Source of the DNA: Chromera velia
Taxonomy: Eukaryota > Sar > Chromeraceae
DNA: 64,000 bases
Assembly: GCA_018398765.1 (NCBI GenBank)
Contig: JAHBMJ010004900.1
Location: forward strand, 1,993 to 65,992
Direction of reading: 5' to 3'
In this document: positions 24,822 to 38,100 of the stretch, in pieces
Layout of the letters: each line of letters opens with the position of its first letter
How positions within the stretch are numbered: the first letter of the stretch is position 1
Program-made: the position numbers and the translations under genes
The notes under the pieces: model-generated
What the model was told of the DNA's origin: nothing
Database searches by the model: none
Seen by the model: only the letters and a program-made list of their open reading frames with translations

Positions 24822-26031
24822 GGCAGATTCGAGGAGACGCCCCTCTTTCTGGCGGCCAGAGAGTGTAACGTTGAGGCTGTGTCTGTCCTCCTTGAGAGAG
24901 GCGCAGATCTCGAGGCACGGACGCTGGTCAGCCTGGGTGCATGGTTTGTGCGGGTGGGTTGTTTTCCTTACATTTTCTTCTTGCTCGTGATTAGTGATTG
25001 AGTTCTCTAGATGGATGCACCCCTGGCCTCTGTCTGATCCTGTAAATGAATGAATAAATCTATCTCTCCGCAAACTGTTTCCTCCCTGCAGGATGGCTAC
25101 ACGCCTCTCCTGGGAGTTCTCAAGTGCAAGGAGAGAAGGGCGGCAGAGTCGCAACCTGCGGAAGAGAACAAATGCAAGCGAGAGGGCGGATGGCTGCCTT
25201 TCCAGCCCCAGCCTCTGTGTTTGGAGGTGCTGGAGTTACTCCTGGAGGCAGGGAGCGACATCGACACAACCTCCAAAGTGGGTAGGTAGGAGGATGGCAA
25301 GCAAGCTTCCGTAAATGTTGGCAGGCTGTGTCGAAATTTTTGAAGAGACTCGCTCAAACAAAGCTGTACGCACACGGAGGGGGACCGACAAGCAGCTGGG
25401 CAGTGAGGAAGAGACAAAGACAGACGCACACGAAGGTCAACCGGTAGAGCAAAAGGCAAAAAGAAGAGAAAGCAAGAGAGGGAGAGAAAGGGAGAGAAAG
25501 AGAGAGAGAGAGCAGTGACACCTGCATGCACTCTGGGGTGGAGTCCCTCAAGCAGAACCACAAGAAACGCAGGCAGGCAGACCAGAAAGAAGAAAATGGA
25601 GGCCGAAAGACAAACAGACGTACAGACGGAGAGAAGTCATTGCGTGGTAGATTTCTTTTTGGGGAAATTCGCGTTGCCTGCCGGCAGCAACTGCATGCAG
25701 CGTGATTGCGCAGGGACTTTTCCATGCGCAAATCGACATGTGGACAGTCTTCTCATACAGGATCGAGGGGCCGTTTCCGCGTTTTTTTTTGTCTTTCTTT
25801 TGCACTGCATGCGGGAGATAATGTTTTCCACTTTTCAATCAGATCATTTGTTCGTGTATTGCGCATCGATCTGCTCAATGTATGCAGGATGGCGTCACTC
25901 CCCTTCAACTTGCTTCAGCAGGGACGGAGCCCTGGCACAGAGAAGCAGCGTCGCGATTGAGAGAAAGGGCGGCACAGGCCGATGCTCGATCGATCAACAA
26001 CATTGTCTCCACTCATGCCCCTACAGTATGA
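24822..26031 (+). CDS. Ankyrin-repeat protein (3' exons)
   Basis: Protein-interaction scaffold of unknown partner. Supported exons: 24822-24926, 25092-25277 and 25888-26031, all in phase 0, ending TGA at 26029-26031. Exon 1 reads EETPLFLAARECNVEAVSVL then LLERGADLEA. Exon 2 reads DGYTPLLGVL, has an insert rich in charged residues, then CLEVLELLLEAGSDIDT. Exon 3 reads DGVTPLQLASAGTEPWHREA and a charged tail. These are standard ankyrin helices. Upstream exons must exist: candidates at about 24370-24480 (donor GTCAGTCAGT at 24482) and 24528-24568 did not join in phase, so the start is not set. Intron 25278-25887 is purine-rich near 25440-25515, unlike most introns here. Confidence 0.8.
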
Positions 26032-26654
26032 GATGAGGTTTGAGAAGAAAGAAATAATAATACCGAGCAGCAGATTTTAAAATTGTTTTTCTTTTTATGA
26101 GGCAGTTGTGCATCCATGGCTCTCGTTTTCAGAACGTAATACTGCATCCCCTAATTGAAAAGATATTTGATTTTATTCTTTTCTCTCCCAAATTTTCTTT
26201 TGAGTACATCTCTGGATACATGTTGAATAACAACGATCATAACATCATTATTTCTCGGTAGATTGTTATGATTAATCTGGAGCATGTTTTTAAAACATTA
26301 GACTTTTTCTTAAAGAGCATTAATTAGGAAATATTCATTTTTCTACTTATTTTTTGAGTGGTTTTCATCAGCAATTTAAAGTGCATAAAAACATGTAGAT
26401 TTATCAATCAATCATAAATCATGATCCATCGATGAACAATGAAGCTCAGTACAGCAATTAATCTTAAATGAATCGATTGGATATCTAATTTACTCTAATT
26501 ACATGTATGACGTGTGTGTATCTTCTTTTTCTCCTCCAACTTGCCTGTTGTGCTTTGCAGCAACATAATAGTCAGCGGCGCTCAGCGCAAAGAGAATTGA
26601 ATCCGTATTGCTTCCACCTTGAATACTGCACTCATCTGTCTTTCTCATCCTGCA
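26032..26654. other. AT-rich flank downstream of the ankyrin gene
   Basis: Strongly AT-rich, no reading frame of note, no recognised repeat. It probably holds the 3' UTR of the ankyrin gene. Confidence 0.4.
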
Positions 26655-27538
26655 GCTTAAAGGCGAGAAAAGGTGCATAAGGTGCTGGTGCTGGTGCAAA
26701 AACAAGTTTGCACCTTAGATCAGGTACAAAACAGGTGCAAAATAAGGTGCACCGTTTACTCTATAAAAGCTAGGTTTCTAGGGTTGATTTCTAGTATTTC
26801 TAACGGCAAAAAGGCGCCTCAATCAAAACCTAAAAGCTTTTTATAATATAGATTTGCTACATTGATTTTTACTATGTGAAACAACTTAAAATGTCACTAG
26901 AAATATCAGTGAAAAGGCGATAAAAAGCAAAAATAAAAAATATGACAATTAAAGACTATATGTCTCTGACTGTCTCATGACTTCGGTCTCTTTCTGGGTT
27001 TCTTTTCTCAATTGCTATACAAACGGACTCAGTCTGCTTACTCAGCTTCTTGACTCAAACCTGTTGTTCTGGTCTTTTTACCCTCGTCCGCTCTGCGTTG
27101 CTATGCGTGTACATGCAGTCGTTTCTGTTGCATAAGGCAGCCTATAAAACAGTTCTCATGCTGCAAAGACAAGAGGTACTCATGCTCCAATGGACCTAAT
27201 TGATTTCATGCAGCGCATGCGTTGTCGAACGTGCGTTCAGTGACCTCGATCTATATGTAGCCGATTTTTAATTTATCTCATGTCTTTGCAAAAATCGGCT
27301 GCATATGATTGGATTTGTTCCGCGCACCGTGGCCCGGCAACACGCGCGTTTGGGGCCGCGGGGAGCCGCAGAGGCGGGGCCGCGGCGCGTTGCATGGCCA
27401 TAATGCTGACACTTTTCACCCAATTCCATTCAATCAGGTGCAAAACAGGTGCATCAGGTGCATCTGGTGCAAAACAGGTGCATTTGGTGCAACTTCTTGG
27501 TTTGCACCTTTTCTGAGGTGCACCTTTTCCAAGCCTTA
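26655..27538. mobile_element. hAT-like non-autonomous element, family with GGTGCAAA arms
   Basis: The arms are inverted: left AAAAGGTGCA..TTTGCACC, right GGTTTGCACC..GGTGCACCTTTTCC. Flanks ATCCTGCA (26647-26654) and ATCCTGCT (27539-27546) match at 7 of 8 positions and look like a target duplication. The inner part shares phrases with 60897-61235 (GGTGCACCGTTTA, CTAGGTTTCTA, CCTAAAAGCTTT). A GC-rich insert lies at 27310-27400. No transposase frame. Exact ends are uncertain. Confidence 0.5.
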
Positions 27539-27546
27539 ATCCTGCT

Positions 27547-29118
27547 AAGCTGGTCCAAAGCGTTTTTGTTTTTGTCTGGGCAGTCTCTCTCCCTTTCCCA
27601 CGCAGACGTATTAGTATGTATCGATCTCAAACGGTATCCAATGAATTGATATTGTTGGCTTCCCCTCCCCCTTTCTTTCTTTTTCTTTCTGTTTACTCAT
27701 TTCAGTTCTATGAATATATGGCGGGGGCGTGCGGACATCCGCAGAAATTTGGGCTTAGCGCGTCCTCTGCCTCGGTCTATAGGCCTCGGTTGTATGTTTT
27801 CTGCGTGTCGTTTGATCGTGGGGATAACATTGTGTTTGCCAATAAGTTTGAGATTGGAATAGATCTTTTTTTTTTTTTAATTCTTTTTTACTTTTTAATC
27901 ATAAACAATTAACACTTAACCTAGCACTTATATAAAAACAGTTGTGCAATTAACACATGAATCATATCATGATCAATATTTTTTTGATAACAGTTATATG
28001 CAACAATTGAATAACAGTTGTTTAACTGGGAAAAAAAGAAAAAAATATAAAGGGTTTGGGAGACTTTTTTTTTTTCTTTAGCCCACGTTTAGATCGGAAA
28101 CTTTCTCTCTCGATCTTTTTTTTTAAATTATTTATAGAGTGCAGGGCCTAGGTTTTTTTGTAACTAGATTTATACTACTACTATAACTAGGAATCTAGCT
28201 AAGAATATAACTATATAGTAATATGATGAGATTACAAATATTCAGAAGTGATGCTAGCCTATTGCTAGGGAAAATGTGGATCGAGACCACTAGTATAGAG
28301 CATTTTATTTAGCATTTTACTAGTTAATTGATAAAAAGCGGTAAAAGAATCAGCTTGGTCGGGTGGAGGTGGATGTTAGAGTGGAATTCAAGTTGTAATG
28401 CGGCATCAGGCCACGTGCTAGGTGAACTAGTACAGGTGAACTGCGTGGACTAAAGAGCTTGCTGCCGGAGGGGAAGACAGGGCAATGCAGGGGCGATAGG
28501 TGGAAGGACATTAGGCCGCTGGTTCGTTTGCTTATACCAGCTCGATCCCTGAAGAACTAATAAAGCCGCTTAATTCACTGCATTTGAGTAGCTTTCGCGC
28601 CCAGGGAATCGATGCGGGCGAAAAGTCAGTTTGACAAAGATGCAGAAGGAGTGACCCGACTGACTGCTCGATCAAGCAGTGTTGCTTCCTTTGAGGTGAA
28701 GCGAAAAACTCAACGACTACCGAAAGAGGAAAAGAGAAATTAGCCGACTGGACTAACAGAAAAAGGAAAAAACAGAAACACCAAGAGGAGAGGAGAGCAG
28801 AAACGAAAGGGACAAGGGCGGTGCAAAAGATCAATCGGGTGCTTTCTCATCCCGATTTCGTGAACACGAGTGCCCTTTCTCACGCCCCCGTTGATCTGTG
28901 CCCGAACACCCGTCTAACCCTCAGCTGATATACTCCCTCCCTCATTCTTCTTCCCCTCTTTGCCCCCCCTCCCCTTTACTTCCGTCACTTTCTTCCCCCA
29001 TTCTGTGGCTGGTTTCTTCAAGGTCAACGAGAGAGGGAAAGTGGAAGGAACGATTCTGATTTCCTTCCGCAAAAAGCTTGCTTTCGGGCGGCGCTCTCTC
29101 TCTCTCTCTCCTCTCTTC
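27547..29118. other. Intergenic DNA between a repeat and the RPN2 3' end
   Basis: 27900-28150 is AT-rich and resembles 61260-61430 (shared AACAGTTGTTT.., GATCGGAAACTTT and GAGTGCA..GGGC), so the repeat locus may extend to about 28150. 28150-29118 has no recognised gene; its last part is the likely 3' UTR of RPN2, read leftward. Confidence 0.4.
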
Positions 29119-30121
29119 TCATCCAGACCACTCAAAGGCTTCGGGAGGGGGGGGCTCGTCGCCTCCCTCTTTCTTTTCCTCCTTTGCCTTATCTCCCTCG
29201 CCCTCCTTCTTCTCCTCGTCTTTCTTTTCCTTATCCTCTCCCTCCTTGTCCTTCTCGTCCTTCCCCTTCGGCGAGTCTGCCCCCTTCTCGTGGAGGTAGG
29301 TCTCCGGCTCTCCCGGCCTGCGTGCATGGGGGTGGGCACGCAGGGAAGGGAAGGGAGGGCAAGAAGAAAAAAAAGAAACAAACAAACAAAGAAAGAAAGG
29401 AGTCAATGCATGCAATCAAACATAACAGCCAGGCCACCCAAAAATGTTCTTTTGTTCGTTTCGAGAAAGAAGATACACGATGGAGGGAGGCCAGACGGTG
29501 CAATGGGAGGACGGAGACCACACACACACACACACACACACACACACCACGACATACGCACGCGTGATTGCAAGCGTCCACGCGCGCAGAGAGAGCGGGA
29601 AGAAGGGGAGGGAGAGCGAGAGGGAGTGGAATAAAGGGAGAGGGAGGCAGAGTGAGCGAGGGAGCGCAAAGGAGCGAGAGGAGACAGACTAGGCTGGACT
29701 AGACTAGACTCACTTGAGGTCCTTCAAAACCACAAACCCCCCTTTTCTCTGGGTGAACACAGGGGCGTAGCGTGCCGTGGTTCCTGTTGGGTACGCCATG
29801 AAGGGCTCCTGCTGTACGATGACTCTGTAGGGATTCTTCAGGGCCTGCAGGAATGTGCATGGGGACGAACGGAGCAGACGCAGGATCATCACGAGATAGG
29901 AAGGAAGGAAGCACAAATGACACAGACTGAGCATTGCGGACTCTTTGGAACAGTGCATGTTGTAAGATGAGAAGAGAACGGACACAACACGGAGACCAAC
30001 GTCCGGCCTTCTGCATGGTGCATGACCATCAGTTGATCAGGCGTCGCAAAAAGCTTTTAAAGGCAGCAAGGCATCACGCGCGCGCACACACACACACATA
30101 CAGACATACATACAGTCACAC

Positions 30122-30186
<65 letters not shown>

Positions 30187-32019
30187 CGACCGGAATGCAG
30201 TCTGTGATGGGGAGCGGAAAACTCGTAGGAACGCTGTCTGCGCCCGGAGAGCAAACGGTCGAAAGGCATCAAACAAAAAGACATTAACAGACCTCGTATC
30301 CCTTCTTCTTCTTTGCCTCTGCCGCAGCTTCGCCCTCCTTCTTCTCGCCCTCTTTCTCTTTGGAACCAGAGGCATCGACCATGATCACGTCCACCACACC
30401 AGAAGCTGCCGCTTTGGCTCTGCACAAACAAACCCAGAAGGAGGGTGAGATGACAGACAGGCACCATGTCAACTCATTGACATTTCTCTGAGCAATTTAC
30501 AATGCTCTTACTTCCAGCAAGCTAGACGAATCTACAGGCTCATCGATGATCGGAAAAGATAGAAAAAGACACTACAGGCCCGGAGCATTCCGACGCAAAA
30601 AAAGAGAGAGGGACTGACGATGCTTCTCCTGCTGCGTCCATTGTCTCATCGCCTTGCGCATCCTTCCCCCCTGCAAAAGAGACAGAGAGAGTGAATGGAT
30701 GAAGCGAAAACATTCGAGCTGAGCGCCTACACTTCTGCAGAAGTGTCACCAAAACTTTTGAGCCCATCCGATTTTGGTCCCTCCCACAAACTCACTACTC
30801 ATTGACTGACTGACTCACGAACTCCCACGAGAGCGCACATCTACATGGCAACAAGCAAGCGAAGTTCAAAAGCGGAGCTAGAGCGAGGAAAGGAAGAAGT
30901 AAGTACTGCAGGGAGGTCTGAGTATCAGATCTTATTCGGAGAAGAAAGTAGATTCAGAAGGATACGATTTTGCGAAGGCAATTCTGCTCTGCGATGCTGC
31001 GGTTGACGTGCCTGCGGTTTTCTTCTTCTTCGCCTCTTCTTGCTTCTTTTTGGTGGTTGAGAGAACTGCTACGGCTGTCTTCGTCTTTTCCTCTTTCTTC
31101 TCTCTCTCCAGAGGTTTCGGATATGCGAACGTTCCCTCCTCTGCCACACATCTGCAGGCACGGACAGGCAGGGGCAAGAGAGAAAGGGAAGCTGAGCTAA
31201 GGACCTCGGGAAGTGAGGCAGTCAACCAATCAGATCGTCTAGAAACGACAAAGCTCTTTACAGAAGAAATCGTCTCTTCTGTTGTCAAATGAAGGAATCA
31301 AATGAATGAATTGAATGAATCAATGAATAAATGAATGAGTGAATGAATGAATGAGACAGGGAGTGCATGGGTCATTCATCTTTTGCCTCGGAGAAGAACA
31401 GAACAGTCGACAAGATGAGTTGACCGAAACGACAGTACTCCGGAAGCCATCATAAGTAACGCTCAGGATTGGGCAGTAGAAGCACTGACGATCCCAACAA
31501 GTGGGAAAACAAAACAAACCCCCCCCCCCCCNCCCCCCCCCCCTGATTCAAAGAAAGCCTCCCTTTCCTCGTCTCACTGACCGTGCCTCAAACGAGAGTG
31601 GCACCTGTGCCTTCTCGTTCAAGCCTGACGACGGACGGATGCAAAAAAAGACAGAGAGAGAAATAAGTCAACAGAGAGAGCAAGCAGGAAGGAAGAAAAT
31701 GCATGAACATCTCCAAAAGAAAAGACGCAATGAAAAGAAAAATGAAATGGATACCCTGTTATTATTCAACACAGACGAATGTAGACGGCTATGTCTTGGT
31801 TGTTCAGGAGAGAATGGAAACCAGACAGCGCGGGAAAAAAAGAAATAAAAAAACTCACTCACTCACAAAGGAGGGAGGCAAAACAAAACGGGCCCTTCCC
31901 ATTCCCTTCCCTGCAGTCCCCGACTCACTCACTGACTGACCGACCAATAAAAGCAGCTGGCTGGAAAGACAGAGAGACCATATGGATCAGAGGGAACCAG
32001 TACCTGCAGGAAGTTGTTT

Positions 32020-32057
<38 letters not shown>

Positions 32058-32076
32058 ACACACACACACACACACT

Positions 32077-32107
<31 letters not shown>

Positions 32108-35100
32108 GGTGGAACACAAGTTGATATTCAAACATCCGGACATGGACCCATCGACGCTTTTTGCAGTGTGGGTATTCAATCGAAGCAAACCAAACTCTTG
32201 AGTGAGATCACGCTACTCTCTGGGACTTTCACTCCCGAGCTCACACGGAAGGAACACACAGAAAGAAACTCTGCATATCCAGCCTTGCCTCCCTACGCCG
32301 TCACTTCGTGTAGTCAGATACGGAGACAAACAGGAAAGAAAACCGCTGCCCCTCCTTCCGAGCATTTGCCTCTCCTTCCTCTTGACGCCTCCCTATCCGG
32401 ACATGAATGAAGGATTCCTCTTGACGCCTCCCTGTCCGGACATGAATGAAGGATTCCTCTTGACGCCTCCCTATCCGGACATGAATGAAGGATTCCTCTT
32501 GACGCCTCCCTATCCAGACATGAATGAAGGATTCCTCTTGACGCCTCCCTATCCGGACATGAATGAAGGATGCCGACCGACCAGAGTTGCGTAAACAAAG
32601 CTAGACCAGCCGCCGCCCCTGCCCTCAACGTTCCAATTCCGAACCCACGAGGGTAGAGGGACGCCTGCATGCATCCATCCATCCATCCGTGTCCAATGAT
32701 TCCATGCACCAGAGCAGGAATGCCCACAGAGTCCTCGCAAGTCACGAAAAGGGAGGAAACACAACAGGCAGTCCTCCGAGAGAAAACGGAGGACAAGCGC
32801 TGCGAAACGCACCGAGAACAGAGCCCCTCACGGCCCCATGGACCGACAGAGAGAGGCATTGAAGGACGGAGGGATGAGAAGCAAAAAGATAGATCGAGAC
32901 GAGGAACAGGCACGATCCGTGACGCGACTGCTAACGATTTACGGAAAGCACAAAAAGGGAGTCCAAACGCGGAATGCAAATCGAACATTCCGACAACGTA
33001 CAACCCCACCACCCGACTGACAGACAAGGCCAACGAACCTGAACGTTCCTTCCCCCCGCATTCAGAAGACCCAGGCCGATCGTCGCTCCAAATCTGTTTG
33101 TTGGGCAGGAAGGACGACAGAAGAATGAATGCAGAAGAATCAACGCACAAAGTTGGGAGGAGTGGGGCGAAAAACAAGCTGGAGGCGAATTGGCGACGTC
33201 AAGCGAGAAAGCGGACGTCTGAAGAACGATTTGCGTCACTCTACGATTCACAACCAAAGAAAAGTCGAGTCCCATGCCTGCCTCTATCTCCAAGAAAAAA
33301 GGGGGAAAAGGCAGCGACAGGAAAGAGTTCCCATCACCACAGAGACTCACCGAGCCATAACGTCCTCGTGTTTGTCCTTCACGACACGGAAAAGAAGGTC
33401 GGTTGCCTTCTTCACACGATCGCAAACACCCTCAGGCACGTTCATCAGACAGAGGCCTAAGGCCAAGAAGGCACCTGCGAGGCGGAGGGGAAAAATGCTT
33501 GCACAGACAAGCAGAAGAAGAAACTGCACACCGACCTTTACCATTCTTCTGTTTGTGTCTTTCCTGGATTTTCCCTTTTCTCATTTCTTGCGATCCTTCG
33601 GGGAGGCGACGCCGACAGGTATAGTTTCAGCACAAAATGAAGGAATGGATGAACGAAAGGGTCGAATGGAAAAAGGAAGAGAGCCCGTTCATGCCGCGAC
33701 ACGGGCTTCACGCTGTTTCTCCTGGCCCAATCGATTCTTTCTCTGGCGCACAGCCGCTCCTTCCTTAGCTCTTGCAGTTGCCCCCCCCCCTTCCAATCTC
33801 TCTCTGACTAACTCACGACGAACGAACGCACCTTCCCTCACGAAATCCGTGCCGTCAGAGGCCACCTTCAGGAGAAGACTTACTGCCTCCTGGAGACCCG
33901 TGCCTGCAGTCAGACAGACAGACAGACAGACAGACTATATGCTTCTTCTTCTTCTCCCTCCTTTTCCTCATGAACACAGACAGACAGACAGACAGACTAT
34001 ATGCTTCTTCTTCTTCTCCCTCCTTTTCCTCATGAACACAGACAGACAGACAGACAGACAGACAGACTATATGCTTCTTCTTCTTCTCCCTGCTTTTCCT
34101 CATGAACACAGACAGACAGACAGACAGACAGTAGAAAGAATATGAAGAGAAAAAGGAAGGCCAGGGGACTCAGAAAAGACACAGCAAGGCCGCAAAGATA
34201 AGTACAAACACAAGCGAGCACCCAGCACGCATGGAGAGCCAAAGGCCTCCTCCTGTTCTGATGAACACTCTGGACCCTCCTCCAACTGCGACAAAAACAT
34301 GGCGGTTTCAAGGGGGTGCACATATTCACGTATACACACTCACACATGCGTGCGAACACACATGCACCGACGAACGCACAAACACTCACTCACTGACATA
34401 CCTGCGCACGCAATCCCGAGGGCCAATGCGGACGCGTATCTCACGTGGGGATTGTACGAGTCTGTCAGCAGACTCACGACCCTCGGAACGGCTTTCGGTT
34501 CTCTGCGCGCGCGCACACAGAGAACAACAGAATGAAAACGGGAAGCGATTGACGCATGCTGACAAAAGAAAGAAGAGGGAAGCGGGAACAAAACAACAAA
34601 GAACCAAAACAACGAAACAGAAAATCGCCAACGGCACCTGACATGTGCAGTTCAATCCGCCTGCTTTACAACTGTGACCGCACATTGCACATCACAAATC
34701 TAACTGACGAAAAGGTGTGAGTGAGTGACAGAGGAAAGAATCATCCAATGCACCCACCCAACCACCCACCCACCCGCACATAACAAATCCGATGTTTGTC
34801 ACGGCAGCTCTTCGAACGTCGTCGTTGACATCAGAAACAGAAGCGCTCAGAAGCCGTTGGATAGCGCCATTGCGCGACGTGCCGCAGTAAGCGAGACCGC
34901 ATGCGTACATGCCTCCGTATCTGCACGTCCGTTGAGGAGCAAACGCATTCAGTCAGTCAGACCTCGTGGCAGGGGCAGATCACAATTAACAAAAAAAGTT
35001 CAAATGCATACCTGTACGACTTCTTGTACATCAAGGCATCCATCCATTCATCCATCCATCACAACAGCAAAGCCAAAGATCTGGTCCCTTAAGCTTTCCT

Positions 35101-38100
35101 CCAATTGAGAAAGAGTGTTGCTTTGGATGCCTGATTGCCTGTCATGTTCTGAAATAGACATGCAGCCCCGCACGATGGCATGCGACGAACACCCGAACGA
35201 AGAAAGAAAAAAGGGGAGAAAGGAAGGAATGGAGGGAAATAACCCACTCCCCCCACCCACCCCCTCTCTCATGTCCCCGTTGAACGGGCAGGAGACAGGA
35301 CAGCACAAAAGGAGAGAGACGTCAACAAACCAACCAACCAACCAACCTCAAGAGCGCATCACTGTCAGTGCACAGCTGTTCGATCATCGCGTCAGCCTGC
35401 AGACATACACACACGTGATTCGTGGTGTATTCAATCTTCATGTGTCAATACTTTGACACGTTTCACAGCATTGCCGTGAACAAAATGGGAAAGGCCGGCT
35501 GGCCGGCAGACACTCACACTCGCACGAAAAAGACAGGAAGAGAGACCTGGTCGGCAGACACTCACACCCACACGACAAAGACAGAAAGAAAGAGAGACCT
35601 GGAGACACAGCGAGCGACACATCAGCAGAGCAGAGCAAAAAAACAGAACAAATCCCCCCCCTTCGCCTCTCCCTACCCACACCGGCCGGAAAAGAAGGGG
35701 AAGGGACAGTGCACCCACCTGCGCTTCCTTTCCGAAGACCAACAGCGCGAGAGCCATTGCACACGCCCGAATGATCTTCTCGTGCTGAGTGTCATGCGCA
35801 TAAGCAAGCAACTCACTGATGGCCCTCTGATTCTGAGTTCCCAGCATTAGGAGACCGATCGCGTACCTGTACACACACACGCACATACACAGAGAGAGAG
35901 AGAGAGAGAGGACGCCAGAAAGAAAGCAAAGCGGGTGAGCAAAGGTAATAAAAGTACCAAAAACTTGTCACATGACGGTATTGTTCGAAACAACTACCAC
36001 TTGCCGGTGTGCATGTACACACACCAGGAGAAAGTCCACACGGGAAGAGAAAGAGAGAGTGCGGGCAGGGTGGACGGAGAGGAGAGAAAACACACAGAGT
36101 TGGTGCAACGGAAAAAGGAATGAAAGGGATCCAGCCAGACACGTCCTCCCTTCCTGAACTCATCTGCTCAGTGAATCAACAAATCAACCAACCGACCGAC
36201 CCTGCAGCCTCCCCTGCCACAGCAGAGTCCTGGAACAAAACGGCCTTCAGTTCATCGTACAGAGATTCGTCAGCGCACCTGCACGTGCAGCCAGAATACT
36301 CAAAGAATGGTTGAGCCGCATTTAGAAACAGAGCCATGGACGCGGTTGTTTTGGAAGCAAGCCAACAAAAACAAGACCAAAAGCTGCTTGTAGAAAGATA
36401 CCTCCCAGACAGACAGACAGATAGACACATCATCTCACATGGTGAAGATCGTCACTCCCCCCTGAAAAGAGAAACGTGAAAGTCTGTGCGTCATTTTCTT
36501 ACTTCGACTGTATCGAATTTTTCTCGTCTATGCCAGGGATTGAATGACACACATTCATTGATTCCAACCAACCAACGTACCCAAGCCTCGCCAGTCCCAG
36601 GCCCAGACACGCGCCGTGCTGTCTGGTCTCGTTCGACTGTGCCGTTCTCAGCTGATCCAGAAGGAATGCAACCAGAGCCTCGCTGTCCGCCCTGTCCGTA
36701 TACACGGGGCACGATCCATGGATCAGTCCTGCATCCATTGGATTGCATTGTGTTAGATTACACGACAACAACAAGAGGGGTGAATGTAGTGAGAAAGACG
36801 ATCAAGAGAGGGCAGGAAACAGCACAAGAAAGAAGCCCTCTCTTTGCAGGGCCCCTCCCGAAGACACACACAGACAGACAGCTCTGTGGCTGAATACGCA
36901 AGCACGGCTTCTCCCACCAGAATGAAAATAAGTGACAATTAAATTTGAGCACACCAACGATCTCAAGAACGGACGGAAGGAACCCACCGAGCGCATACAG
37001 ACTTCCCGCCTCAGAGAAGGAAGAAGAAGACCCCCCCCCGCTTCCAGGAAGGTACGATTGGAGGACCTGCACATCCTCTCACAAAAATGCACAGCAGGGA
37101 TGGAGAGAAGCAAAAAAAAAGGGCCGAAGGAGAACTGCCGGATACGCATGTGTGAGAGAGACAGTAGACCTGTGTGCATCAATTAATAAGAGAACAAAAG
37201 AATGTGTGAGAGAGACAGTAGACCTACTGAGTGCACACACACAGTCGGAGGAACACCAAGAGAGAGAACGGATGCGCATCCTTCCTTCTTTCCTTCCAAA
37301 CCACTCCCACAAAGCAATCCACACACACAGAGCCCGCAGAGAGATCGCAACGAAAGAATGAACTTCTCAACGAAAGGGCAAACGGATCAATCCTCTCCCA
37401 CCGGATGCGAGAGAAGAACCCCGCAACCGTATTCAAACAGAGTTCACAAAACGGTGAGGAGATACAACAGAAGAACCCCCCGACCTTCAATCCATCCTTG
37501 ATCTGTCCTTGATGGACGACACCCAGAGACGCCGTCGCAGAGAACTTGGCCCAATTCACTGAACGAAAGAAACACAGGGAAATCTTATTCAGTGTTCTGA
37601 CGGAAAGACGACGTAATCAAACAGACGGAACAAATGAGAAGAAAGAAACTACATCCACCCAGGGGGATGAGGGAAAAAATCACAATCAACACAAGCATCA
37701 AATCAAACATCAAAAAGGCCATTCGACCATTGGTCGACTGCTCCACACAGGGGGCATCCCATCCATCTCGTTTGTTTCGCTGTCTTCCTTCCTCCTCCTT
37801 TGAAACCCTGTATGTGCGAATTCCAATCCCGCCAGCCACCCGTCTGCAAATATCCCCCCTCCCTTTTCCATCTCATCATGCCCCCCCCTCACCCACCCAC
37901 CCGCTTTCCCAAGCCATTCGAGGTTCCCCCTCAGAAACGCGTCAGAGGTCGTGCCGGCCTGCACAGACAGACGCGTACAGGGGGTGCATGGGAAGATAGG
38001 TAGACGAGCGCTCGCTCGCACGCACATACCCCCCCCCCCCCCNNNNNNNNNNNNNNNNNNNNNNNNNNNNNNNNNNNNNNNNNNNNNNNNNNNNNNNNNN

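Noticed and set aside
33690-33790. Basic, Gln-rich minus-strand frame between RPN2 exons
   Set aside because: The conserved RPN2 sequence continues from the exon ending 33832 straight to the exon starting 33474, so this is intronic.
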